From positions 1 to 64,000 of IMG/VR virus record IMGVR_UViG_3300021406_000012: a DNA stretch of 64,000 nucleotides; one strand, 5' to 3'. Of the stretch, positions 22,942 to 31,425 are shown piece after piece; within the stretch, counting starts at the first letter, position 1; every line of letters begins with the position of its first letter. The DNA is from a virus. Made by a program: the position numbers and the translations under genes. The notes under the pieces are model-generated. The model ran no database searches. It worked only from the letters and a program-made list of their open reading frames with translations, and was not told where the DNA came from.

Positions 22942-23991
22942 ATGGGCGAACACAGCGCAAAGGCCTTTACGACCGACAAACTGAAAAAGTTTGCGATCAG
23001 TGGCAATAACAACGGCTCCGGCGGCGACAAAGCTGCGGCGGCGGACGATTACGGGCGGAAAGCCGCCAAAACGAGCGATTCTTCGGCCTTCGCCCAAGGC
23101 GGAGCCGCGAAGGCGCCATCGCTTGGTCGCGCCGGCAGAGCTGGCGGCGGCCGGGTTGCGCGCGCCGAGGGCGGCAGGACCCGCGACATCAGCAAGCTCA
23201 CCGACGGCGGCCCGGAGTCCTATGGCGACCGGCCTCTCATTCGCGCCAAGGGCGGCCGAATCGGGAAGCAGCTCGGCGGCGCTCTGCCACAAGGGACGCC
23301 CCCTGGCTTGGCCGCGCCGCCCCCGGCGGGCCAGATCCCTGGCCTGCCTGGGCTGGGGCGCAAGAAGGGCGGCCGGGTCGGGCGCTGGAAGGGCGGCCCG
23401 TCGTATGACCGGCTCGGCCAGAAAGACGCTATGGCCTCGGACGCCCCCGGTTACGGGGAGGACATCCCTGGTGGCCGAGAATACTACGACTTCATTCGCG
23501 GTGGTCTCGGCACCTCGAAGATCGGAGCGCCGCGAGGCCAAGGCGGCATTGGCTCCGATGAGACCGCTGAGCCAACGGACCAGCGTCGCGGCGGCCGGGT
23601 CGGCCGCGCGCATGGCGGACGCACCAAGGGCAAGGGCAAGACCGTCGTCAACGTCATCGTCGGCGGCCACGGCGATCAGCAGCAGCCCCCGCCGCCGCCC
23701 GTCATGCCGCATCCAGCGATGCCGCCGCCTCCACCTCCGCCGCAGGCCGCGCCACCGAAGCCGCCGATGCCGATGGGCATGCCGATGATGCCTCCCGGCG
23801 CCATGGGCGGCGCTCCGCCGATGGGCATGCCGCCCCCAGGAGGCGGAGGCATGCCTCCTGGGATGCCGCCTCCCGGCATGGGCCGCGCTCACGGTGGCCG
23901 GATCAACGAGAGATTCGGCGCGGCGTCCGGCCAGGGCCGGATGGAGAAGGCGCGTCGCGAGAACGATGGAAAGGTGAAGTTGGCCGAATGA
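22942..23991 (+). CDS. Low-complexity Gly/Pro/Met-rich virion protein with GGR motifs
   Basis: 349 residues. Repeats of R-A-x-G-G-R (RAEGGRT, RAKGGRIG, RAHGGRT, RAHGGRIN) are scattered through the chain, with a VVNVIVGGHGD strand and a Pro/Met/Gly-rich stretch (residues about 248-310). No enzyme domain is seen. Similar x-G-G-x-V/I motifs recur in the proteins at 20366, 29439, 44417 and 45713. It may be a disordered structural protein. Start ATG 22942. Confidence 0.65.
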   Translation: MGEHSAKAFTTDKLKKFAISGNNNGSGGDKAAAADDYGRKAAKTSDSSAFAQGGAAKAPSLGRAGRAGGGRVARAEGGRTRDISKLTDGGPESYGDRPLIRAKGGRIGKQLGGALPQGTPPGLAAPPPAGQIPGLPGLGRKKGGRVGRWKGGPSYDRLGQKDAMASDAPGYGEDIPGGREYYDFIRGGLGTSKIGAPRGQGGIGSDETAEPTDQRRGGRVGRAHGGRTKGKGKTVVNVIVGGHGDQQQPPPPPVMPHPAMPPPPPPPQAAPPKPPMPMGMPMMPPGAMGGAPPMGMPPPGGGGMPPGMPPPGMGRAHGGRINERFGAASGQGRMEKARRENDGKVKLAE

Positions 23992-24221
23992 GCATGTTCG
24001 TGAACAGCGAATCGGACGATCGCACCATCAACAACGACGTCAGGCATCAGTATCGCGTTCTGACTGATGCCGAGAAGACGATCATGGTCCGCATCAAGGA
24101 TGAGGGCGCGCTGTTTCTGGCGATGATTGATTCCGTCATCCCGCAAGGCCGTGAGAACTCGCTCGCCAAGACCAAGATTGAGGAGGCCGTCATGTGGGCC
24201 GTCAAGGGGCTCACGAAATAA
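23988..24221 (+). CDS. acb2-like: Acb2/Tad1-hairpin-like anti-CBASS protein
   Basis: 77 residues. The pattern HQYRVLTDAEKTIMVRIKDE, then RENSLAKTKIEEAVMWAVKG, matches the small two-helix Acb2-type family of phages: a helix with E..x..IK..G, a short loop, then SRE-like REN-S-AKTKIEEA-MWA-K-T. Acb2 hexamers are known to sequester cyclic oligonucleotide messengers of CBASS and so block abortive infection. The assignment is by sequence pattern only; binding residues were not checked against a structure. It lies in the head operon, coupled to both neighbours. Confidence 0.75.
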   Translation: MSMFVNSESDDRTINNDVRHQYRVLTDAEKTIMVRIKDEGALFLAMIDSVIPQGRENSLAKTKIEEAVMWAVKGLTK

Positions 24222-24446
24222 ATGGACGCGACATCCATCTACCTCGCCAACAAACTGGTCGAGATGATCGAGGAGAAGCAGCAAGAGATGCTGCGCCCGC
24301 TGATCCAGGGCGCCGCCGCCGACTTCCCCGACTACCAGAAGCGCGCCGGCTACCTCCGGGCGCTTGGCGACGTCATCAGCTGGATTGGCGAAATCAGCGC
24401 CGAAGAAGACAGCGAAGGAAGAGGACCAATTGCCCGCGCATCATAG
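24222..24446 (+). CDS. Small helical protein
   Basis: 74 residues, MDATSIYLANKLVEMIEEKQ onward, one predicted helical hairpin (FPDYQKRAGYLRALGDVISW). It starts directly after the stop of the Acb2-like gene (TAAATG) and overlaps the GroES-like gene by 17 nt. Function unknown; it may act with either neighbour. Confidence 0.7.
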   Translation: MDATSIYLANKLVEMIEEKQQEMLRPLIQGAAADFPDYQKRAGYLRALGDVISWIGEISAEEDSEGRGPIARAS

Positions 24447-24837
24447 AATCGTAACCCTCCATCTGGAGGACCCGCGAGACACTATCTGGAACGGTTGCGG
24501 CGAGGATCTCGGCAAGGTCGAGCCGTTCAACCAGCAAGTCTTAGTCGCGACCTATATCCGCCCCGCCACGCGCACCGCGAGCGGCCTGGAGATCGCCGAA
24601 GAGGCGGTCGACGAGGATCGCTATCAGGGCAAGATCGGCATGGTCTTGAAAAAGGGGCCGCGCGCCTTCGTCGATGACGGTCCGGTCCAGTTTTATGGCC
24701 AGAATGTTGAGCCCGGAGATTGGGTGGTCTTCCGGGGTTCTGACGGCCTCAAGAGCATGATCGGCTCCCGCGAGGTCCGGTTCATTCCCGACGTTTTCAT
24801 CAAGGCGAAAATCGAGCATCCGGACGCGGTGTTCTAG
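24430..24837 (+). CDS. GroES-like (cpn10 fold) phage protein, TTG start
   Basis: 135 residues from TTG 24430, which follows GGAAGAGGACCAA. The core VLVATYIRPATRTASGLEIA, then YQGKIGMVLKKGP, GDWVVFRGSDG and REVRFIPDVFIKAKI follows the chaperonin-10 barrel. Phages of alphaproteobacteria often carry such a gene beside the scaffold and capsid genes, where it may help the host GroEL fold the capsid protein. A longer frame from 24364 also starts with TTG but lacks a ribosome site. Confidence 0.75.
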   Translation: MPAHHRIVTLHLEDPRDTIWNGCGEDLGKVEPFNQQVLVATYIRPATRTASGLEIAEEAVDEDRYQGKIGMVLKKGPRAFVDDGPVQFYGQNVEPGDWVVFRGSDGLKSMIGSREVRFIPDVFIKAKIEHPDAVF

Positions 24838-24862
24838 CGTGCAAGCCCCCCAGCAAGGCTCG

Positions 24863-24909
24863 ACTGGGCATCACGGGGACTGTGGCCGGGTGACTTGCAC
24901 GAACTGCAA
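24863..24909 (+). promoter_or_regulatory. Composite element B: ACTGGGCATCA plus operator
   Basis: ACTGGGCATCA (24863-24873), a TGTGGCCGGG similar to the other copies, then exact operator TTGCACGAACTGCAA (24895-24909), directly before the scaffold gene. The operator core CACGAACTGCAA is identical to that of copy C. Confidence 0.6.
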
Positions 24910-24916
24910 ATAAACG

Positions 24917-25987
24917 ATGGCGCGGAGCATGGCAAGAGAAACTGACGACCCCGAGCAGGCGACGCATTTCGGCGCGCTCATCGACGAACCGGACGACGAT
25001 CTCTCGCCGGAGGAGCGACTGGAGCCGAAGACGGTCGTCGTCGGCGGCGCGCCGGTCCGCAAGGGCGACAAAAAGCCCACGCCGGCCGAGGTAGACTCGC
25101 CGATGCGCGCCTCGCCGGAGCCCCCGCCGGAGGATGAGGGCGTCCTTGAGCTGAAGCGCCAGCTCGCCAACCAGCAAAGTATGACGGCGCGCGCGGCCCA
25201 AGTGGCCCAGGCCGAGCACCAGCGGCGCATCCAGGCCGAACGCGGCCTAACCCAGTCGAATGTGCAGATGGTCGACGCCGCGATCGAGGCGGCGAAGCGC
25301 GATTCCGAACAGGCGCGAGCCTACTTCCAGGGCGCGCTCGATCGCGGCGACCACAAGGGCGCGTCCGAGGCCCAGGTCCTGCTCTCCGACGCCCGAGCGA
25401 ACCTTCTGCGGCTGATGGAGATGCGAGAGGGCGTCGTCGCCGAGGCGCAGCAGCAGCCACAGCAGCAGCCGCAGCCGAGGCAGGCGCCGCAACCGCAGCG
25501 CCAGTACGCGGACCCTGCGCAATTGATGCAGGCCAACGTCCAAAACCTCTCCGGCCACCTCGACCGAACCGGCTTCCCGAAGAGCGCCGCGTGGATCAGA
25601 AGCCACCCAGAAATGGTCAAAGATCAAACGGCGATCAACGCGGTCGACGGAGCGCACAGCTTTGCCGTCAACACGCTCAAATTGATCCCCGAAACGGACG
25701 CCTACTTCGACAAAATCGAGGAACTGCTTGGCGCAGGAGAAGACCGACAGATGACACAGACCCGCCAGGGCCAGCGCCAGATGGGCCAATTGCAGCGCAA
25801 CATGGCCGCGCCAGCCCGCGCCGAAGCGCCAAGCTTGCGCACCGGCCGCACGCGCGGCACGGCGGTCGCGCTCACCGCTCGCCAGCGTGAGCATGCCCGC
25901 GACGTCCTCGGCATGAGCGACGACGAATACGCGGCCGAGCTGCTCGACGCTCAGTCGCGCGGGAAAATGTTGGGAGCGCGATCATGA
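24917..25987 (+). CDS. Capsid scaffolding protein
   Basis: 356 residues with the features of a scaffold: acidic N-terminus, Glu/Asp and Pro-rich linker, long helices (QVAQAEHQRRIQAERGLTQS), a Gln/Pro stretch (about 177-196) and a helical end near LTARQREHARDVLGMSDDEY. Scaffolds guide assembly of the prohead and leave before or during packaging. Its position, two genes before the capsid gene and right after a GroES-like gene, supports the call. Two ATGs (24917, 24929) are possible starts. Confidence 0.7.
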   Translation: MARSMARETDDPEQATHFGALIDEPDDDLSPEERLEPKTVVVGGAPVRKGDKKPTPAEVDSPMRASPEPPPEDEGVLELKRQLANQQSMTARAAQVAQAEHQRRIQAERGLTQSNVQMVDAAIEAAKRDSEQARAYFQGALDRGDHKGASEAQVLLSDARANLLRLMEMREGVVAEAQQQPQQQPQPRQAPQPQRQYADPAQLMQANVQNLSGHLDRTGFPKSAAWIRSHPEMVKDQTAINAVDGAHSFAVNTLKLIPETDAYFDKIEELLGAGEDRQMTQTRQGQRQMGQLQRNMAAPARAEAPSLRTGRTRGTAVALTARQREHARDVLGMSDDEYAAELLDAQSRGKMLGARS

Positions 25988-26553
25988 CCCTTCGTACCAA
26001 CGGCGACGAGGAGCCGGCCGGCTTCATGGGTGCTAGGCGTCCAGGCATCCGAACTGAAGAAGAAGCCCGCCCTGGCTACGTCGACCACGCCGAGCGTGCG
26101 CGGCTTAGGATCTCCGAGCTGCGCGCCCAGTACGGCGATCTCGATGACGAGGGCGATGGCGATCTCTACCTCGACCGCTTCTATGCCGAAGCGCCTCCCG
26201 GCTGGAGTTACGAGTGGAAAACCCACACGGTCTTCAATAAGACGTTCCCCCATTACACAAATCAACTGCTTAGGAGTGGTTGGTCGCCGGTCCCGGCGAA
26301 CCGGCACCGTGAGCTTCTCTTCCCGGAATATACTGACGAAAGCATCATCCTCGACGGTCTCATGCTCATGGAGCGGCCCAAGGAGTTGACAGATCGGCGC
26401 AGAATGCGCGAACGTATAAAGGCCACCGAACAGGTGCGTACTTCCGAGGCGAAGTTAGTTGAGGCGCCACCCGGGACGGCGCCGCGCGATCAGCACCGGA
26501 AAACGCATCCACGGGTGGGGTCCACCGTCGGTCCCATAGGCATTCCCGACTAA
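25984..26553 (+). CDS. Hypothetical head-operon protein
   Basis: 189 residues, MTLRTNGDEEPAGFMGARRP onward. The centre contains FNKTFPHYTNQLLRSGWSPV, then HRELLFPEYTDESIILDGLM, a pattern I associate with a small phage protein encoded just before the capsid gene. It is coupled to the scaffold gene by ATGA. No enzymatic motif. Possibly a minor head or assembly protein. Confidence 0.65.
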   Translation: MTLRTNGDEEPAGFMGARRPGIRTEEEARPGYVDHAERARLRISELRAQYGDLDDEGDGDLYLDRFYAEAPPGWSYEWKTHTVFNKTFPHYTNQLLRSGWSPVPANRHRELLFPEYTDESIILDGLMLMERPKELTDRRRMRERIKATEQVRTSEAKLVEAPPGTAPRDQHRKTHPRVGSTVGPIGIPD

Positions 26554-26664
26554 GGGCGGTAGGTGAGGGTGCGGCGCTCGTGCCCTCGCTTGAAAGAGCT
26601 GCAAGTCACGTCCGGCGCTCGGTGTGACGAACCCTAAATCCCCGCAATCGCGGAAGGGATCGTC

Positions 26665-27294
26665 ATGAACCCAAATGCGCCATTCGGCTTCGCTGACTCG
26701 CACCGCCTCGGCGCCGCCGTCAATTATCAAATGTCGCGGCGCTGGATCGCCGCCACCAATCCCACGCAAATCTTCTCGGGCGACCCCGTCGTCTCGCTCC
26801 CGACCGGCTACATCAATCAAGCCGCCGCTAACCCCGGCCCTGGCGGCCAGCAGATTACCGGCATCTTCATCGGCTGCGAGTACATGTCGATCTCGCAGAA
26901 GAAGTGGATCGCCTCGCCATGGTGGCCGGGTAACGATGCGGTCCTCTCCGGCACCGGCTTCGACGTCCACGCCAAGATCATCGACGACCCGCTGACCGTC
27001 TTCAGAGTGCAGGGCAACGGCCAGATCACGCTCGCGATGGTCGGCATGAACGCCGTGTATGCGTTCCCCCCCGGCGGCGCGGGCAATACGATGACCGGCC
27101 GCTCTGGCGCGACGCTCGACGTCGTCGTCACCCCGCCGGCTGCGGGCGCCCCTGGGTCGCAGCCCTTCCCGTTCCGGATCGTCGACCTGATTCGCGACCC
27201 GCCGGGGAGCATCGGGACCGATACGACGAGCCCCTTCAACTGGGCTTACGTCACCTTCAACAATCAAGATTACAAGTCCCTGACGGGCATCTGA
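26665..27294 (+). CDS. Probable head decoration or stabilisation protein
   Basis: 209 residues, all-beta in appearance (FDVHAKIIDDPLTVFRVQGN, ITLAMVGMNAVYAFPPGG). It lies immediately before the capsid gene with a good GGAAGGGATCGTC ribosome site, the usual place for a capsid cement protein. No named family recognised. The 111-bp gap before it holds a half-operator-like CTGCAAG and no gene. Confidence 0.6.
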   Translation: MNPNAPFGFADSHRLGAAVNYQMSRRWIAATNPTQIFSGDPVVSLPTGYINQAAANPGPGGQQITGIFIGCEYMSISQKKWIASPWWPGNDAVLSGTGFDVHAKIIDDPLTVFRVQGNGQITLAMVGMNAVYAFPPGGAGNTMTGRSGATLDVVVTPPAAGAPGSQPFPFRIVDLIRDPPGSIGTDTTSPFNWAYVTFNNQDYKSLTGI

Positions 27295-27306
27295 GGAGGA
27301 TCTGAC

Positions 27307-28221
27307 ATGGCCGTCTCAGTCGCCCAGGCTTATGACCTCCTGTTTCCCGGCCTCCGAAAGGTGGCTGGGCAATACAAAGACATCGACCGGATTTACCCAA
27401 AAATCTATAAGGTCGATAAGTCGAACATGTCGGTCGAGCGCACCGCCTCGATGCGCTACCTCGGTCTTGCTGCCCTGAAGAACGAGGGCGGCCCGACCAC
27501 CTTCGATAATCAGGCCGGCGAGAGGTATGTTTATAATCAATACCACAAGGAAATCGGCCTCGGGTACGCCTTCACTCGAAAGATGATCGACGACAACCTG
27601 TACAAGAGGCAATGGCAGCCATCGAACCTCGGGCTGCAAAAGTCTTTCAATCAGACCAAGGAAATCTACGGGGCCTATCCCCTCAACAACGCGACGGTTT
27701 ACGACCCCACGATCCTGGGGGATCAGCAGCCGCTCTGCTCGCTCAACCATCCAATCGACACGGGCGTCGTTCCCAATCGCTTCCCCGTCGATATGGACTT
27801 GAACGAGGCCTCGCTCCTCAACGCCCAGGCTTCGATCCGTGGGGTCTTCCGCGACAATGCCGGACTGCGCATGCAGGCCCGCGCCCGCAAGCTGGTGGTG
27901 CCGATCGCGCTCGAACCGATCGCCATCCGGTTGCTCCGCACCGTCTTGCGGCCGGGGACGAACGACAACGACGTCAACGCAATTCCGGAGACGTCTGGCG
28001 GCATCCCCGATGGTCACCTCGTCCACGACTACCTGACATCGCCGACCGCATGGTTCGTCATGACCGATCAGGAGGGCTTGCTGTACCTCCAGCGCGTGTC
28101 CTTCGAGCTGGATATGCAAGTGGACTTCACGTCGGACAACTTGCTGGTCAAGGGCTACGAGCGCTACAGCTTCGGCTATTACGACTTCCGGGCCATCTGG
28201 GGCTCGTTCCCGACCCAGTGA
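27307..28221 (+). CDS. Major capsid protein, gpT-like
   Basis: 304 residues. The N-terminus (YDLLFPGLRKVAGQYKDIDR) and the segments YNQYHKEIGLGYAFTRKMID and NAQASIRGVFRDNAGLRMQA, ending VKGYERYSFGYYDFRAIWGS, fit the Mu gpT-type major head subunit with an HK97 fold. It follows scaffold and decoration genes, with GGAGGATCTGAC before the ATG. High expression is expected; no dedicated promoter is obvious, so it probably depends on the operon. Confidence 0.85.
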   Translation: MAVSVAQAYDLLFPGLRKVAGQYKDIDRIYPKIYKVDKSNMSVERTASMRYLGLAALKNEGGPTTFDNQAGERYVYNQYHKEIGLGYAFTRKMIDDNLYKRQWQPSNLGLQKSFNQTKEIYGAYPLNNATVYDPTILGDQQPLCSLNHPIDTGVVPNRFPVDMDLNEASLLNAQASIRGVFRDNAGLRMQARARKLVVPIALEPIAIRLLRTVLRPGTNDNDVNAIPETSGGIPDGHLVHDYLTSPTAWFVMTDQEGLLYLQRVSFELDMQVDFTSDNLLVKGYERYSFGYYDFRAIWGSFPTQ

Positions 28222-28228
28222 GGGCACC

Positions 28229-29425
28229 ATGGCGCAAGCCGCTTCCACCGGCCCTCTGATCTCGCTTGGCGGGTTCGCTGGCGCGCCTAATGGCGGCCCG
28301 CCTGCCGAATACTCGAACGAGATCGGCCCGTCGATCTTCTGGCAGGGCTCTGGCCTGCTCTCCATGGCCGGGAGCGGCTCGAAGGACAAGAAGGGCGCGG
28401 GCGGTTTCCCGGCCCTGTTCATGTCCGACAGCATCCTGGCGCTCAATCAGGTCATTCAGCCAGCTGGCGTCGCTTTAACTGTGGCCGCGAACGCTGCGTC
28501 GGGCGTGCCCCTTCCGCTCGCCACGGCCTATGCGCCCGGTGTGGCGCCGGGTACGCCGGTTCCAAGCGGCGCGTTCGGCGTCGGCATCGAGACCGGCTTC
28601 GCGGTCGGCGCGACGGCGGCCGGCGTCGCCACCGTCAACATCACCGCCAACGACAAGTGGCGTTTCTCGCCGAATCTGTTCCTGTCGATCGCGGGTGCCG
28701 GTCTGAACGGCGCGATGCTGTTCACCAAGGTCACGGCGATCGGCGGTCCCGGCGTTAACAGCATTACCGTCTCGCCCCCTCCGCAGGCCACGCAGGCCGC
28801 CGCCGCGATCGGCACCTATTTCGGCGACCCCAGCGCCTACGGGTTCGCGGTGCCCCGGGCCTATTCGGCCTTCATGAATGGCGGCGCTGGCCGCTTCCTG
28901 ATGCCCGATTGCGGCTGCGCGCGTGGCGTGGGCGTGGTCGGCGTCGCGGGCGGCGCGGCGGGCAATATCCTGATCCAAGGCCTCGACACCTATATGCGCT
29001 TGCAGAGCGAGATGGTCGCTGTCCCGGCCGGCGCGGCTACCACCTATGGCCGAAAGACGTACAAGGTCTTCCTTGCGGCCATTCCGCAATTCACCTCCGC
29101 CAACAATTACACCGTGGTCACTTCCGATCTAATCGGCCTACCTCTTTCGGTCCTGCCCAACCAGCCGCAGCCGACCGTCACCGAGGCTGGCGCGGCTTAT
29201 GCCGGGGCCGGCGTGCAGTTCGCCGACCTGACCAACCCGGCGACGCAGGCGACCGGCGATCCGCGCGGCGGCTTCCAACTGTCCGCCGCAGGCCCCCTCG
29301 CGGGCGTGGTTGGAACGGGGCCGAGCGGCGGCGCCTTCGTCATTGTGATGCCGCTCAATCCGGCGCAAGTTCTGTCCGCGAACCAGTTCAACCCGGGGCC
29401 GCTCTTCGGCGTGCCCCCGGTCTAA
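28229..29425 (+). CDS. Structural protein downstream of capsid gene
   Basis: 398 residues, rich in Ala/Gly/Val/Pro, all-beta in appearance with no signal peptide. It contains a CGCARGVGVVGVAGG segment and a Gly-rich first quarter. It is the next gene after the major capsid protein (8-nt gap). A second head surface protein is likely; no family recognised. Confidence 0.65.
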   Translation: MAQAASTGPLISLGGFAGAPNGGPPAEYSNEIGPSIFWQGSGLLSMAGSGSKDKKGAGGFPALFMSDSILALNQVIQPAGVALTVAANAASGVPLPLATAYAPGVAPGTPVPSGAFGVGIETGFAVGATAAGVATVNITANDKWRFSPNLFLSIAGAGLNGAMLFTKVTAIGGPGVNSITVSPPPQATQAAAAIGTYFGDPSAYGFAVPRAYSAFMNGGAGRFLMPDCGCARGVGVVGVAGGAAGNILIQGLDTYMRLQSEMVAVPAGAATTYGRKTYKVFLAAIPQFTSANNYTVVTSDLIGLPLSVLPNQPQPTVTEAGAAYAGAGVQFADLTNPATQATGDPRGGFQLSAAGPLAGVVGTGPSGGAFVIVMPLNPAQVLSANQFNPGPLFGVPPV

Positions 29426-29438
29426 CGGAGATAGCCCC

Positions 29439-29825
29439 ATGCGAGGCGAGAGTGATCGCGAATGCAGGGCCAGCGGCGGCGCCCTGAAGCGGCAAGCCAG
29501 GAAGAACGTCGAGCGCGAGGCGCGCGGCGCTCACCCGAAGAATACGCCTGACGCTGCGCTCTCGCGCGGCGAGGGTCCGATCTTCAAGGCGGAAGGCGGC
29601 GCCGTCGATCGCGCAGACGGCGGCATCGTGGCTCGGCTCAAAGGTGGACGGGTCAAGAAAGCCTTCGGCGGGACGATCGGCGGCGGCGGCAAAAAGCCCT
29701 CGATGGGGCGAGCTGGCCGCAAGGGCGGCGGTGGCGTCGGCGCTGATCTCCACCCGAAAACGCACGATGCCGGCAGCGGCCCGAAGGGCAGGAAGATCAT
29801 GAGCGAATCGGAGAAGATCCCGTAA
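29439..29825 (+). CDS. Basic protein with repeated GG motifs
   Basis: 128 residues with KAEGGAVDRADGGIVARLKG, then GRVKKAFGGTIGGGGKKPSM: four x-G-G-x-V/I units in a row. The same motif type appears in at least four other virion proteins here. Strongly basic. No domain recognised. Last gene of the capsid block before a strong terminator. Confidence 0.65.
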   Translation: MRGESDRECRASGGALKRQARKNVEREARGAHPKNTPDAALSRGEGPIFKAEGGAVDRADGGIVARLKGGRVKKAFGGTIGGGGKKPSMGRAGRKGGGGVGADLHPKTHDAGSGPKGRKIMSESEKIP

Positions 29826-29902
29826 TTCGGAGAGACGCCCACGTCGCGACAATCTTGTCGAACCGGCAGCCCAGCCTTCTCAACAGGGGCGTCTTATCCG
29901 AT

Positions 29903-29928
29903 AGCCGCCGCAAGGCGGCTTCTTTTTT
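29903..29928 (+). terminator. Intrinsic terminator after capsid block
   Basis: Perfect stem AGCCGCC-GCAA-GGCGGCT (29903-29920) followed by TCTTTTTT. The ribosome site AGGAGGG of the next gene overlaps its end, so some read-through or antitermination is needed for the following genes. Confidence 0.85.
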
Positions 29929-29939
29929 AGGAGGGTTGA

Positions 29940-30284
29940 ATGCGCCCGATCTCAGTCACTGGAGGCCCCGCCGCTGGCCCGTCGAACATGATCCGGCTCG
30001 ACGAATGGGCCGACGCGCCCCTCGGTATTCAGGTCTCCGTCCAAGGCGCGGTCATCTTCACGGTGCAGCATTCGTTCGATGATCCGAATGACTTGATCAA
30101 TCCGGTCCCGGTCGCCTCGATGTTTTGGGACGACAGCCTTGTTCCCCAGGCCACCGCCGTCGGCGCGACCGCTGGAACGACCTTCAGCATGGCGACCGCG
30201 CCGCTTTGGATGCGGCTCCTGATGGGCGCGGGCACGGGCACGGCCAAGATGACCGTCACACAATACAATGTTGTAGAAGGATGA
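29940..30284 (+). CDS. Small virion protein, paralog 1
   Basis: 114 residues, all-beta. VQHSFDDPNDLINPVPVASM followed by FWDDSLVP aligns well with the next gene product (LDYSFDDPCDLVSPVPVAQM, AWDRTLLP). The two are tandem paralogs coupled by ATGA. Position after the capsid block suggests a head or connector accessory protein. Confidence 0.7.
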   Translation: MRPISVTGGPAAGPSNMIRLDEWADAPLGIQVSVQGAVIFTVQHSFDDPNDLINPVPVASMFWDDSLVPQATAVGATAGTTFSMATAPLWMRLLMGAGTGTAKMTVTQYNVVEG

Positions 30285-30727
30285 GGGCGATCACCGCCAC
30301 CGCGACCCCGGCCAACAACACGGTTCTCGTCCGCATGGACAATTATGCCACCGCCGTGGTCGGCGGGGCAATCGTCGTCTCGGGCGGCGGCCAGTTCCTT
30401 CTCGACTACAGCTTCGACGACCCCTGCGATCTCGTGAGCCCGGTCCCAGTCGCGCAGATGGCCTGGGATCGCACGCTTCTGCCTCCCGCCGCGCAAATGG
30501 GAACGGCGAATGTCAGTTTTCAGATGATGGCGTGCCCGCTGTATTTCCGGCTGACCCTGGGGACGGGCGTCGGCTCGGTGCGGGGGACGTTTCTTCAGGT
30601 CGGCGAGCACAGCCACTCGAACATCACGCAGGGGCCGTTCGCGCCGCCCTTCATGGCCGCCGCCGCGCCGACGGAGGGCTCGAACTCCGCCGCGATGTCG
30701 GCGCCGCGATGGCTGGCGCCGAAATGA
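30281..30727 (+). CDS. Small virion protein, paralog 2
   Basis: 148 residues, sharing the SFDDPxDLxxPVPVAxMxWD core and the downstream layout (FRLTLGTGVGSVRGTFLQVG) with the preceding protein, plus a 30-residue Pro/Ala-rich extension. Start overlaps the previous stop and its own stop overlaps the next start. Function unknown. Confidence 0.7.
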   Translation: MRAITATATPANNTVLVRMDNYATAVVGGAIVVSGGGQFLLDYSFDDPCDLVSPVPVAQMAWDRTLLPPAAQMGTANVSFQMMACPLYFRLTLGTGVGSVRGTFLQVGEHSHSNITQGPFAPPFMAAAAPTEGSNSAAMSAPRWLAPK

Positions 30728-31419
30728 GCGAGCCCCGCAATACCAGCGGGACGCTCAACTTCTTCCCGTCGCTGGGCGAGGTGACGCTCAACGCGCTCTC
30801 GCGCATCCGGATTCGCGGCCCGATGGTGCTCGCCGAGCACCTCCATCAGGCGTGGATGGAGGCCAACCTTCTTCAGGTCGAATGGTCGAACAAAGGACCC
30901 AACCTCTGGAAGGTCACCGAACAGGTCATCGAGACGGTTCCTGGCGTGCCGACCTATCCGATCCCCTCGACCACGATCATGGTGCTCAACGTCACCATCG
31001 GCACCGGAGACCCGCCGAACGAGACCGAGCTGACCATCACGCCAATGACGCGGCAGGAGTACACGATGCAACCGAATAAGTTGCATCAGGCAAGACCGAC
31101 GACGTTCTGGTTCGACCGCACGATCTCGCCGACCATCACCCTCTGGCCGTGCCCGGAAACAGTCTACAACATGCATATTTGGAGCTTCGGGCAGCAGATG
31201 GATGCGGTGCAGCGCGGGGCGATGCAGCTCGACATCCCCTATCGCTGGCTCGACGCGGCGGCGTCCGGCCTCGCGTACCGGATGGCGATGCACTACGCGC
31301 CGGATCTCGAAGCGCAGCGCAAGGATCAGGCCGATGAGGCCTATCGGGTCGCGAGCACCCAGGACACTGAGACCGGATCGATCTACGTTTTGCCCATGAT
31401 CCAGGGCTACTATGATTGA
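30724..31419 (+). CDS. Head-tail adaptor protein
   Basis: 231 residues. The order EVTLNALSRIRIRGPMVLAE, LHQAWMEANLLQVEWSNKGP, VETVPGVPTYPIP-like turn, and a late IPYRWLDAAASGLAYRMAMH fits the adaptor that joins portal to tail in short-tailed phages. A second candidate adaptor lies at 40224. It ends before a large hairpin (31426-31481). Confidence 0.7.
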   Translation: MSEPRNTSGTLNFFPSLGEVTLNALSRIRIRGPMVLAEHLHQAWMEANLLQVEWSNKGPNLWKVTEQVIETVPGVPTYPIPSTTIMVLNVTIGTGDPPNETELTITPMTRQEYTMQPNKLHQARPTTFWFDRTISPTITLWPCPETVYNMHIWSFGQQMDAVQRGAMQLDIPYRWLDAAASGLAYRMAMHYAPDLEAQRKDQADEAYRVASTQDTETGSIYVLPMIQGYYD

Positions 31420-31425
31420 GAGGGT

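Noticed and set aside
22732-23892. 386-residue leftward open frame opposite the GG-motif gene
   Set aside because: It is the complement of a Gly/Pro-rich gene, has no ribosome site and would overlap the operator-controlled 22832 gene.
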